Assembly (NCBI GenBank): GCA_004556965.1
Contig: SFFE01000031.1
Coordinates: 1-19,071, forward strand
DNA length: 19,071 nt
Direction: 5' to 3'
From: Clostridiales bacterium
GTDB lineage: Bacteria > Bacillota > Clostridia > Oscillospirales > Oscillospiraceae
Shown: positions 1-5,979 of the stretch, piece by piece
Layout of the letters: each line of letters starts with the position of its first letter
How positions within the stretch are numbered: position 1 is the stretch's first letter
Translations under genes and position numbers: made by a program
Notes under the pieces: generated by a model
Told to the model about the DNA's origin: nothing
The model's database searches: none
What the model saw: only the letters and a program-made list of their open reading frames with translations

Positions 1-22
1 ATATTTTCTTTTAGACATAATG

Positions 23-64
23 ACACCCCTTGATGTACTTCTATTGTCCTACATCAAGGGGTGT
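23..64. terminator. Perfect 14-bp inverted repeat, possible terminator
   Basis: The arms ACACCCCTTGATGT (23-36) and its exact complement (51-64) flank a 14-nt loop. The plus-strand side is followed by a T-rich but interrupted tail, so the hairpin most likely ends a plus-strand transcript entering from the left. It could also stop the minus-strand gene ending at 91, although that side has no U-run. The 10-mer TCTATTGTCC occurs in the loop (40-49) and again just after the stem (69-78), which is unusual for a simple terminator. Confidence 0.5.
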
Positions 65-90
65 TTTGTCTATTGTCCGTTTTTACTGGT

Positions 91-492
91 TCAGTTCAAA
101 TTGCTCCGGGGGGTAAGTTTTGGCCGGGTCAGGCGCTGCTGGATGGCACAGCCGCGTTTGAGAAGGAGCACGGCGGTATACAGAATGCAGCACAGCAGGG
201 TGTGCCACCAGTGGGCAAAGGTGAACGCCTTGAGGTAGAAAAACAGCACGCCGCCCACCACGGAGATGCATGTGGGTAAAAGCGTTTCGGAACTCTTGAG
301 GAGAATCGCCGAAGCAAACACGACGGCGGCCGCGACCGGAAGAATCAGATAGAGAAGCAGTCCCCAGATATCCAGACCTGCGCCGGGATAATAAATACAG
401 CGGAAAACGGCGCTGAGCAGCATGAACCCCACGGAGATCACGGCGCAGGGATGATGGGGGCCTGCAACAAAGCCCTTGTGCTCTTTTTTCAT
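91..492 (-). CDS. Small four-helix membrane protein of unknown function
   Basis: I do not recognise this 133-residue protein. It shows about four hydrophobic segments. The first begins shortly after a charged N-terminus (MKKEHKG) and the last ends before a basic, proline-containing tail (KRG...RPK), consistent with a small integral inner-membrane protein with both ends in the cytoplasm. The ATG at 492 is chosen because GAGGTG lies seven bases upstream; a GTG 15 bases further out would place that ribosome site inside the gene. It lies just beyond the tsf terminator on the same strand, so it probably has its own weak promoter or depends on read-through. No catalytic or binding motif is visible. 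Confidence 0.6.
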   Translation of the reverse strand: MKKEHKGFVAGPHHPCAVISVGFMLLSAVFRCIYYPGAGLDIWGLLLYLILPVAAAVVFASAILLKSSETLLPTCISVVGGVLFFYLKAFTFAHWWHTLLCCILYTAVLLLKRGCAIQQRLTRPKLTPRSNLN

Positions 493-515
493 AACCGGAC
501 ACCTCACGTTTTGCG

Positions 516-551
516 AAAATCCCTGAAGCTTGATAACGCTTCAGGGATTTT
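516..551 (-). terminator. Rho-independent terminator of rpsB-tsf
   Basis: A perfect 14-bp stem (arms 516-529 and 538-551, AAAATCCCTGAAGC and complement) has an 8-nt loop. The outer A/T pairs supply the A- and U-tracts. It lies 30 bases past the tsf stop, in the right orientation to end that operon. Confidence 0.85.
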
Positions 552-581
552 CAAACAGATATTGTTATTTGCTTCAGAAGC

Positions 582-1493
582 TTACTTGATGAGCTTGGCG
601 ACTTCTTCCGCCAGATCGTCCTGACGCTTCTCAATGCCCTCGCCCTTCTCAAAGCGGGTATAGGCGACCAGCTTGATGGGGGAGCCGATCTGCTTTGCGA
701 CATTGGCGATGTGCTGTTCGACGGAAACCTTGTCGTCTTTGACGAACGCCTGCTGCATCAGGCAGATTTCCTTATAGAACTTGGAAATGCCGCCCATGAC
801 GATCTTCTCAATGATCTCAGCGGGCTTCTTGGCGTTTTTCGGATCTTCCTTGGCCTGCGCCATGCGGATTTCTTTTTCCTTCGCGATGAATTCCTCGGAC
901 ACGTCGGACTTGTCCTTGAAGGTCGGGTTCAGCGCCGCAATCTGCATGGCGATATCCTTACCCAGTTCCGTGACAGCTTCGTTGATGGAATCGGTATCAA
1001 TGTTCACCAACACAGCAATGCGGCCGCCCATGTGGACGTACGGAATGCTCAGGCCAGTGTCATAGCGGGCAAAACGGCGAACCTTGATGTTTTCGCCGAT
1101 GACGAGTACCTTGTCGTTCTGCTCTTCGAGTACGGTCTTGCCTTCGCTGTACTCGCAGGCATACAGAGCGTCGAGATCAGCCGGCGCGTTCTTGGCGATG
1201 ACGGCGGCAACGCCCTTGACATAGTCCATAAAGAGCTCGTTTTTCGCAACGAAGTCGGACTCCGCATTGACTTCCACAATAACGCCGATGCCATCAATCA
1301 CAGTGGCGTAAGCAACGCCCTCAGCGGCGATACGGCCAGCCTTCTTCTGAGCGGCGGCGAGACCCTTTTCACGGAGCCATTCGATCGCCTTTTCAATATT
1401 GCCTTCGGCTGCGGTGAGAGCCTTTTTGCAGTCCATCATACCGACGCCGGTCATTTCACGCAGGTTTTTTACATCAGCAGCAGAAAATGCCAT
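582..1493 (-). CDS. tsf: Translation elongation factor Ts
   Basis: EF-Ts is the guanine-nucleotide exchange factor that recycles EF-Tu in the cytoplasm. The 303-residue protein begins with the typical UBA-like N-terminal domain (VKNLREMTGVGMMDCKKAL) and the EF-Tu contact motif SDFVAKN, with D80 and F81 at the positions known to touch EF-Tu. The length is normal for a Firmicute EF-Ts with the full core and C-terminal module. The start is fixed by AAAGGAG about nine bases upstream. It is the second gene of the classical rpsB-tsf operon, 69 bases behind rpsB, with a stable hairpin in the gap that may lower its expression relative to S2, and it ends at the terminator at 516-551. Confidence 0.97.
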   Translation of the reverse strand: MAFSAADVKNLREMTGVGMMDCKKALTAAEGNIEKAIEWLREKGLAAAQKKAGRIAAEGVAYATVIDGIGVIVEVNAESDFVAKNELFMDYVKGVAAVIAKNAPADLDALYACEYSEGKTVLEEQNDKVLVIGENIKVRRFARYDTGLSIPYVHMGGRIAVLVNIDTDSINEAVTELGKDIAMQIAALNPTFKDKSDVSEEFIAKEKEIRMAQAKEDPKNAKKPAEIIEKIVMGGISKFYKEICLMQQAFVKDDKVSVEQHIANVAKQIGSPIKLVAYTRFEKGEGIEKRQDDLAEEVAKLIK

Positions 1494-1523
1494 AGTTTCA
1501 TTCTCCTTTTGTATTGTATATGG

Positions 1524-1551
1524 TTCGGGCGGGTGATTGGACCCGCCCGGA
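1524..1551 (-). promoter_or_regulatory. Intercistronic hairpin between rpsB and tsf
   Basis: CGGGCGGGT (1526-1534) pairs exactly with ACCCGCCCG (1541-1549), extended by a wobble and an A-T pair, around a 6-nt loop. Read on the minus strand no U-tract follows, so it is not a full intrinsic terminator. It more likely acts as a pause, partial attenuator or RNA-stability element that sets the S2 to EF-Ts ratio. The regulatory role is inferred. Confidence 0.6.
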
Positions 1552-1562
1552 AAATTCAGTGT

Positions 1563-2294
1563 TTACTCTTCTACCTTCTCAGCCTCTTCCGCAGCGGGCT
1601 CTTCCGCATCGGCGCCCTGGAGACCTTCCTGCACGGCGTTGGCCATGGTGGAGGAGATCAGGCGGATGGCGCGAATGGCGTCGTCGTTCGCGGGGATGAC
1701 GTAGTCGACTTCGTCAGGATCGCAGTTGGTGTCCACGATCGCAACGATGGGAATGTGCAGCTTGCGCGCCTCAGCGATGGCGTTGTGCTCCTTGCGGGGG
1801 TCAACGACGAACAGCGCGCCGGGCAACTTCTTCATTTCCTTCACGCCGCCGAGATACTTCTCGAGCTTTTCCATCTCGCCGAGGAGCTTGATGACTTCCT
1901 TCTTCGGCAGCATGTCGAAGGTGCCGTCCTCCTGCATCTTCTTGAGCTGAGCCAGACGGTCGATACGGGTGCGCATGGTCTTGAAGTTGGTGAGCATGCC
2001 GCCGAGCCAGCGGGCGTTGACGTAGTACATGCCAACACGGGATGCCTCTTCCTTCACGGCGTCGGCCGCCTGCTTCTTGGTGCCGACGAAGAGGATGGTC
2101 TGGCCATTCTCTGCAAGGCCGCGCACGAAGTTATACGCCTCTTCGAGCTTCTTAACGGTTTTCTGCAGATCGATGATGTAGATGCCGTTGCGTTCGCAGT
2201 AAATGTACTCGGCCATCTTCGGGTTCCATCTGCGGGTCTGGTGACCGAAATGCACACCGGCCTCCAGAAGCTGTTTCATAGATACGACTGCCAT
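1563..2294 (-). CDS. rpsB: 30S ribosomal protein S2
   Basis: S2 is a late-binding protein of the small ribosomal subunit. The 243-residue product has the diagnostic N-terminus (MKQLLEAGVHFGHQTRRWNPKM), the IYIIDLQKT segment, the NARWLGGMLTNF motif and the VVDPRKEHNAIAEA region. An acidic Glu/Ala-rich tail of about 20 residues is common in clostridial S2. AAAGGAGG ten bases upstream fixes the ATG start. It is first in the rpsB-tsf operon, behind a roughly 100-nt structured leader and a strong promoter, which is the usual setting for S2 autoregulation of its own mRNA. Confidence 0.98.
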   Translation of the reverse strand: MAVVSMKQLLEAGVHFGHQTRRWNPKMAEYIYCERNGIYIIDLQKTVKKLEEAYNFVRGLAENGQTILFVGTKKQAADAVKEEASRVGMYYVNARWLGGMLTNFKTMRTRIDRLAQLKKMQEDGTFDMLPKKEVIKLLGEMEKLEKYLGGVKEMKKLPGALFVVDPRKEHNAIAEARKLHIPIVAIVDTNCDPDEVDYVIPANDDAIRAIRLISSTMANAVQEGLQGADAEEPAAEEAEKVEE

Positions 2295-2397
2295 TGTTTT
2301 TGTTTCCTCCTTTAATTAGTTGCCACCTCCGGGAGCGTCATCTGGGCCCGACCAGACCGCAGTCACATGGTCGCTCATCAACTCCCGTGCGTAATGC
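2295..2397 (-). promoter_or_regulatory. Structured 5' leader of rpsB, candidate S2 autoregulatory element
   Basis: The predicted untranslated leader is about 100 nt. CGGGAG and CTCCCG (2330-2335 with 2382-2387) can close a long domain. Inside it two hairpins compete: TCTGG/CCAGA (2341-2345 with 2352-2356) and CGACCA/TGGTCG (2349-2354 with 2368-2373), which share bases and cannot form together. rpsB leaders are known S2 targets in other bacteria; that this one works the same way is inferred. Confidence 0.5.
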
Positions 2398-2403
2398 CTT
2401 GGT

Positions 2404-2432
2404 ATTATACCAAGTTGTCCTTGAAATTGCAA
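2404..2432 (-). promoter_or_regulatory. Sigma-A promoter of rpsB-tsf
   Basis: On the minus strand TTGCAA (2432-2427), an exact 17-bp spacer and a perfect TATAAT (2409-2404) with the extended TGG preceding it make a strong vegetative promoter. The predicted start point is near 2397, about 100 bases before the rpsB ATG. Confidence 0.85.
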
Positions 2433-2471
2433 GTGTTTCAACGGCATTTTTGCCGCAGTTTTCAAAAAAAA

Positions 2472-2753
2472 TTAAACGTATGGCGGTCGTTTTTCCCGCT
2501 TTTTGCGCGGCTGCGTCTCGGCGACCTCCGCGAGGATAATATCCTCACCCATGCGGGTGATGCAGGACCACGGCAGCACGTAGTCGTCCTCGCCCATCAG
2601 CAGTCCGCCGAACTTTTTCTGTCCGGGGACGATCAGTGAGAGGATGCGCCCCTCGTCCATGTCGATTTCTGCGTCATAGACGTAGCCGAGCCGCTGGCCG
2701 GTGGCCATATTGATGACTTCTTTGTATCGCAGATCCGAGAGACAGCATTTCAT
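2472..2753 (-). CDS. YlmC/YmxH-family PRC-barrel sporulation protein
   Basis: This 93-residue protein starts MKCCLSDLRYKEVIN and continues with GxRLGYVYDAEID, a pattern typical of the YlmC/YmxH family of PRC-barrel proteins found in spore formers. A conserved middle (LIVPG...DDYVLPW..I.RMGEDIIL) and a basic C-terminal tail follow. Its biochemical role is not established. The ATG at 2753 is chosen over one 14 codons earlier because GGAGGA lies seven bases ahead and the family begins with this MKC. It follows sigG by 73 bases on the same strand, as ylmC lies near sigG in Bacillus, so co-expression in the forespore is likely. No convincing separate promoter is seen in the gap. Confidence 0.85.
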   Translation of the reverse strand: MKCCLSDLRYKEVINMATGQRLGYVYDAEIDMDEGRILSLIVPGQKKFGGLLMGEDDYVLPWSCITRMGEDIILAEVAETQPRKKREKRPPYV

Positions 2754-2826
2754 AGGCGATTCCTCCGCAGCATGAAAAGTCGTTTTTTGTTCCATTCTAT
2801 GGCGCGGAGAGCGCGTCCTATACGCA

Positions 2827-3609
2827 CTATGACACGAAAATGTTCTTTTTGATTTTTGAGATCGCGTTTTTCTCCAGCCGGGAGACCTGCGCCTGGCTGA
2901 TACCGATCTCCGACGCGACCTCCATCTGCGTCTTGCCCCCGTAGAACCGGAGTGACAGGATGCGCTTTTCCCGGTCGTTCAGGTTGGAGATGGCGGAGGA
3001 GAGCGCGATCTGTTCCAGCCACTGCTCGTCCGTGTTTTTGGAGTCGCCAACCTGATCCATCACGCAGATGTTCTCGCCGCTGTCGGTGTAGATCGGTTCG
3101 TAGAGGGAGATGGGCTCGGTGATGGCATCGAGGGCGAATACAACATCCTCACGCCGGATGTCCAGCTCGTTGGCGATCTCCTCCATCGTCGGCTCCCGGC
3201 CTGTGGCGGCGGTTAGCTTTTCTTTTGCCTGCAGCACGCGATAGGCCGTGTCGCGCATCGAGCGGCTGACGCGGATGGCGCTGTTGTCGCGCAGGTAGCG
3301 GCGGATTTCTCCGGAAATCATAGGCACGCCGTAGGTGGAAAACCGCACGTCGTGATTTTCGGAGTCAAAGTTGTCGATGGCCTTGATGAGTCCGATGCAG
3401 CCGACCTGAAACAGGTCGTCCACGTTTTCGCCGCGCCCGACGAACTTCTGGATTACGGACAGCACCAGCCGCAGGTTTCCGGCAATGAGCGCCTCACGCG
3501 CCGCGGCGTCGCCCTGTTTGGCTTTGATGAGCAGCTCGCGGCATTCGTCGCTGCCCAGCACCTTCAGCTTTGCGGTGTTGACGCCGCAGATCTCGACTTT
3601 TCCAAGCAT
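2827..3609 (-). CDS. sigG: RNA polymerase sporulation sigma factor SigG
   Basis: Sigma-G directs late gene expression in the forespore. The 260-residue length equals that of the Bacillus protein. The N-terminus contains the SigG hallmark KVEICGV, followed by region 2 (NLRLVLSVIQKF, DDLFQVGCIGLIKAIDNF), the promoter-contacting RFSTYGVPMISGEIRRYLRD, region 3, and the region 4 helix-turn-helix (KTQMEVASEIGISQAQVSRLEK). The start at 3609 is fixed by GGGAGGAG seven bases upstream and by the family N-terminus; the reading frame continues upstream through the symporter gene but that part is not real. Unlike in Bacillus and many clostridia, spoIIGA-sigE is not directly upstream; a transporter gene is. 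Expression is probably from the sigma-F-type promoter at 3636-3665. Confidence 0.97.
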   Translation of the reverse strand: MLGKVEICGVNTAKLKVLGSDECRELLIKAKQGDAAAREALIAGNLRLVLSVIQKFVGRGENVDDLFQVGCIGLIKAIDNFDSENHDVRFSTYGVPMISGEIRRYLRDNSAIRVSRSMRDTAYRVLQAKEKLTAATGREPTMEEIANELDIRREDVVFALDAITEPISLYEPIYTDSGENICVMDQVGDSKNTDEQWLEQIALSSAISNLNDREKRILSLRFYGGKTQMEVASEIGISQAQVSRLEKNAISKIKKNIFVS

Positions 3610-3660
3610 AAAAAACTCCTCCCGTCGGTACACCGTAGTGTTTCCGAAAGGGAGGAATTT
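3610..3660 (-). promoter_or_regulatory. Hairpin that hides the sigG ribosome site, possible terminator of the upstream gene
   Basis: On the minus strand AAATTCCTCCC (3660-3650) pairs with GGGAGGAGTTT (3623-3613) over 11 bp with one G-U, around a 26-nt loop. The 3' arm is the sigG Shine-Dalgarno sequence, and six T residues follow directly before the ATG. RNA reading through from the symporter would therefore either terminate here or carry a blocked ribosome site. RNA started at the internal forespore promoter lacks the 5' arm. Confidence 0.7.
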
Positions 3661-3665
3661 GATAC
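3636..3665 (-). promoter_or_regulatory. Sigma-F-type forespore promoter of sigG
   Basis: On the minus strand GTATC (3665-3661) matches the sigma-F -35 G-Y-W-T-A at four of five positions. After exactly 15 bp, GGAAACACTA (3645-3636) matches the -10 consensus GGnRAnAnTw at every fixed position. The predicted transcript starts about 20 bases before the sigG ATG. Sigma-F control of sigG is established in Bacillus. Confidence 0.75.
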
Positions 3666-3679
3666 CTTGGGTATGATTT

Positions 3680-5005
3680 TCAGCGTTCGGCGGTCGTTTC
3701 TTCCTCGACCGGCTCCGCCGCCTGCTTCTTTGCAAGCGCATTCTGGAGCCAGTTTTTGCCGTCCACATAGCGGGATACGATGAAGGACGCCACATAGTCG
3801 CCGGCGGCATTGACCATCGTGGCCGGGGGATCGACCAGATTGCCGAGCGCGAGCGCGATGGGGTAGGCGATTGCAAGCTGATCGGGGAAGAAAATCGTAC
3901 AGAGCACGAGCTCACCCGTACCGCCGCCGCCGGGGATGCCGGACATCGCCACGGACGAGAACACCGCGATGACGATGGCGAGCAGCGCCTTGCCGGTGCC
4001 GAAGTCCAGGCCGAAAATGCCGAACAGGAATGCGACCTTGACGATGGCGCTCATGGCCGAGCCGTCCATGTGCATCGTCGCGCCAAGCGGGAGCACGATG
4101 TCGGAGACGTCCTTGGAGATGCCGGTTTCCTCAGCGACCTCCATGTTCGTCGGGATGGTTGCGACCGAGGAGCACGTGCCGAAGGAAACTGCCGCGGGAC
4201 GCAGCAGGTGCTGAAGCATGACCTTTGCGCCGCCCTTGCCGCCGCCGAAGTGGGCATAGATCGGGAAGAAAACGAACATGTAGGCGAAGCACATGACATA
4301 GTAGATGATGAGCGTGCGGCTGTAGTCGCCGATGAGCTCGGGACCGTAGCTGGCGACGAGATAGGCGAAGAAACCAAAGAAGCCGATGGGCGCATAGTAC
4401 GTGATAATCTTGACGACCTTCATCAGGCAGTTGTTCAAATCGTCGAGCAGGGCAGCAGTCTTGGTTCTCGGCCCGCCGCTCAGCTGGATGCCGAAGCCGA
4501 ACAGAACAGCGGCCACGATCAGCGGAAGAATTGCCCTGCGGCTGAACAGTTCCGTGAAGTCCGGCTTGGTGAAGAAGTTGATGATCATATCCGCAAGACC
4601 GAGCGTCTCGCCGACTTCGCCTTCCACAACGGTGTATGCCCCGGTGACGAGCGGGAAAATCCGTACGACGATGTACATGAGCAGCGCGGCGATGCCTGCC
4701 GTGACGACGAAGGTGAGAATCGTGGTGCCCATGACCTTACCCGCGCGTCTGATGCTCTGCATATTTGCGATCGCGGAGGAGATGGAGACAAAGACCATCG
4801 GAACCACAACACAGAACATCAGGTTGATGAACACGGTGCCGATCGGTTCCAGACAGGTCGCGCCGGCGCTGACGACCTCGCCGGAGGCGTCTTTGACCGC
4901 CGGCCAGACGGCGCCGGTGACGCAGCCGGCAATGATGCCGACGAGCATCGCGATCAAAAACCCATAGGTCTTTAGAAAGGACTTGGAACGCTTGGTTTGT
5001 GACAT
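3680..5005 (-). CDS. Dicarboxylate/amino acid:cation symporter (DAACS family)
   Basis: A 441-residue secondary transporter of the sodium:dicarboxylate symporter family (GltP/DctA/SstT type), with the usual eight helices and two re-entrant hairpins. Visible landmarks are the serine-rich hairpin 1 (GTCSSVATIPTNM, about 277-288), the NMDGT-equivalent HMDGS (312-316), hairpin 2 (SGIPGGGGTGE) and the helix-8 signature DPPATMVNAAGD (392-403). The ion-binding D314, N399 and D403 are kept. The arginine that holds the substrate side-chain carboxylate in aspartate/glutamate carriers is alanine (A395), so a neutral or other substrate is more likely than glutamate. AAGGAGT seven bases ahead of the ATG at 5005 decides the start. 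It is divergent from an AraC-type regulator that may control it. Confidence 0.93.
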   Translation of the reverse strand: MSQTKRSKSFLKTYGFLIAMLVGIIAGCVTGAVWPAVKDASGEVVSAGATCLEPIGTVFINLMFCVVVPMVFVSISSAIANMQSIRRAGKVMGTTILTFVVTAGIAALLMYIVVRIFPLVTGAYTVVEGEVGETLGLADMIINFFTKPDFTELFSRRAILPLIVAAVLFGFGIQLSGGPRTKTAALLDDLNNCLMKVVKIITYYAPIGFFGFFAYLVASYGPELIGDYSRTLIIYYVMCFAYMFVFFPIYAHFGGGKGGAKVMLQHLLRPAAVSFGTCSSVATIPTNMEVAEETGISKDVSDIVLPLGATMHMDGSAMSAIVKVAFLFGIFGLDFGTGKALLAIVIAVFSSVAMSGIPGGGGTGELVLCTIFFPDQLAIAYPIALALGNLVDPPATMVNAAGDYVASFIVSRYVDGKNWLQNALAKKQAAEPVEEETTAER

Positions 5006-5039
5006 AATGAACACTCCTTACTGAAGTCGGGATGTTCCT

Positions 5040-5068
5040 ATTATATTCACATTTCACTTGCAAATTAA
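5040..5068 (-). promoter_or_regulatory. Possible promoter of the symporter gene
   Basis: A perfect TATAAT on the minus strand (5045-5040) is preceded by a poor -35 (TTAATT, 5068-5063) at a 17-bp spacing. The weak -35 suggests activation, possibly by the AraC-type protein encoded next door. The AraC-type repeats start at 5060 and overlap this -35. Confidence 0.45.
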
Positions 5069-5090
5069 GCGCAAAAAATGCTAATATAAT
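5058..5090 (+). promoter_or_regulatory. Possible promoter of the AraC-type regulator gene
   Basis: TTGCAA (5058-5063) is followed after 18 bp by TAATAT (5082-5087). A better-looking TATAAT (5085-5090) sits 21 bp away, too far for that -35. The exact -10 is uncertain. The repeats at 5071-5081 and 5092-5102 flank it, as expected for autoregulation. Confidence 0.4.
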
Positions 5091-5102
5091 TGCAAAAAGT
5101 GC
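5060..5102 (+). repeat. Direct repeats with 21-bp spacing, candidate AraC-type operator
   Basis: GCAAAAAATGC (5071-5081) and GCAAAAAGTGC (5092-5102) match at 10 of 11 positions and are 21 bp apart, two helical turns, the classical arrangement for AraC-family dimers. A weaker copy, GCAAATTAAGC (5060-5070), matches the first at eight of eleven positions and lies 11 bp further upstream. They fill the shared control region between the symporter and the regulator. Confidence 0.6.
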
Positions 5103-5124
5103 CTTGCTTGGAGGGAATATCCCA

Positions 5125-5979
5125 ATGTCGGAATGGAATTACGAAAAGCGCGGCTATTTGTTGGAGGATTTCCGGCTGTTTCACCTCAGGTCTGCGCTCA
5201 AGGAGGACACCGCGTTCCACTACCACGAATTTCATAAGCTGGTGTTCTTCCTGTCCGGGCGCGGGAACTACATTGTCGAGGGCCGCAGCTATGCGCTCAA
5301 ACCTTATGATATTGTCCTTGTGCAGCGCGGCGCCATCCACAAAGCGGAGATCGCCGCCGACGCCACATATGAGCGTGTCATTCTCTACATCTCGCCGGAG
5401 TTTCTGGCGCGCCAGTCGTCGGCGGAAAGCAGTCTGGATCTGTGCTTTCAGAACGCCGCGCGGGAAAAGAGCTTTGTGCTCCGCCCGGACTATGACCGAC
5501 GCGAGGCCCTGATGCGCATGCTCTCCGCGCTGGAAGCTGCGGGGGAGAGTGCGGAATATGCCCATGATCTGATGGAGCGCGCGCTCATGATCCAGCTCCT
5601 GGTGGAGCTGGGACGCGGGCTGGGCACGGAGAATTACCGCTATGCGCCTGCGGAAAACAGCGGCGAGAAGACGGCGGACATTCTGGAGTACATCCACGAG
5701 CATCTCACGGAGGACATCAGCATCGACCGTCTGGCAGAGCAGTTTTATCTGAGCAAATATTATATGATGCGCCTGTTCCGGGAGCGAACCGGCTTTACGA
5801 TCCATGCGTATCTGACCGATAAGCGCCTGCGTTTGGCGCGGGAGCTGATCGCGCAGGGGATGACGGCCTCGGAGGCGTGCTACCGCTGCGGCTATCACGA
5901 CTATTCCGCGTTTTCCAGAGCGTACAAAAAACGCTTTGCGGCCAGTCCGCGCCAGCAGCAGAAGGGGGCGGGGCGATGA
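5125..5979 (+). CDS. AraC-family transcriptional regulator with cupin sensor domain
   Basis: A 284-residue regulator. The N-terminal half is a cupin-like ligand domain (H-Y-H-E-F-H near residues 31-36, then GRGNYIVEGRSYALKPYDIVLV and RGAIHKAE). The C-terminal 100 residues carry two helix-turn-helix units: DISIDRLAEQFYLSKYYMMR with FRERTGFTIHAYL, and then ACYRCGYHDYSAFSRAYKKRF, the AraC/XylS signature. The ATG at 5125 has GGAGGG nine bases ahead; an upstream in-frame start lies in the promoter region and is unlikely. Its stop overlaps the start of the transglutaminase-like gene (ATGA), so the two are translationally coupled. It is divergent from a symporter, and the direct repeats between them are probably its binding sites. 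The effector is unknown. Confidence 0.93.
   Translation: MSEWNYEKRGYLLEDFRLFHLRSALKEDTAFHYHEFHKLVFFLSGRGNYIVEGRSYALKPYDIVLVQRGAIHKAEIAADATYERVILYISPEFLARQSSAESSLDLCFQNAAREKSFVLRPDYDRREALMRMLSALEAAGESAEYAHDLMERALMIQLLVELGRGLGTENYRYAPAENSGEKTADILEYIHEHLTEDISIDRLAEQFYLSKYYMMRLFRERTGFTIHAYLTDKRLRLARELIAQGMTASEACYRCGYHDYSAFSRAYKKRFAASPRQQQKGAGR

Noticed and set aside
711..2315. 534-codon plus-strand open frame opposite tsf and rpsB
   Set aside because: It mirrors two certain genes, has no plausible ribosome site and its composition is that of a reverse-strand shadow.
2442..2455. CGGCA/TGCCG hairpin as terminator of sigG-ylmC
   Set aside because: Only five pairs, and no T-run follows on the minus strand; read-through into rpsB cannot be excluded but no terminator is claimed.
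3610..3915. N-terminal extension of SigG by 102 residues
   Set aside because: It overlaps the end of the symporter gene in another frame, lacks a ribosome site and is absent from the family, which starts near KVEICGV.
4070..4975. 301-codon plus-strand open frame opposite the symporter
   Set aside because: Hydrophilic, Asp/Glu/Arg-rich shadow of a membrane-protein gene; no homology features.
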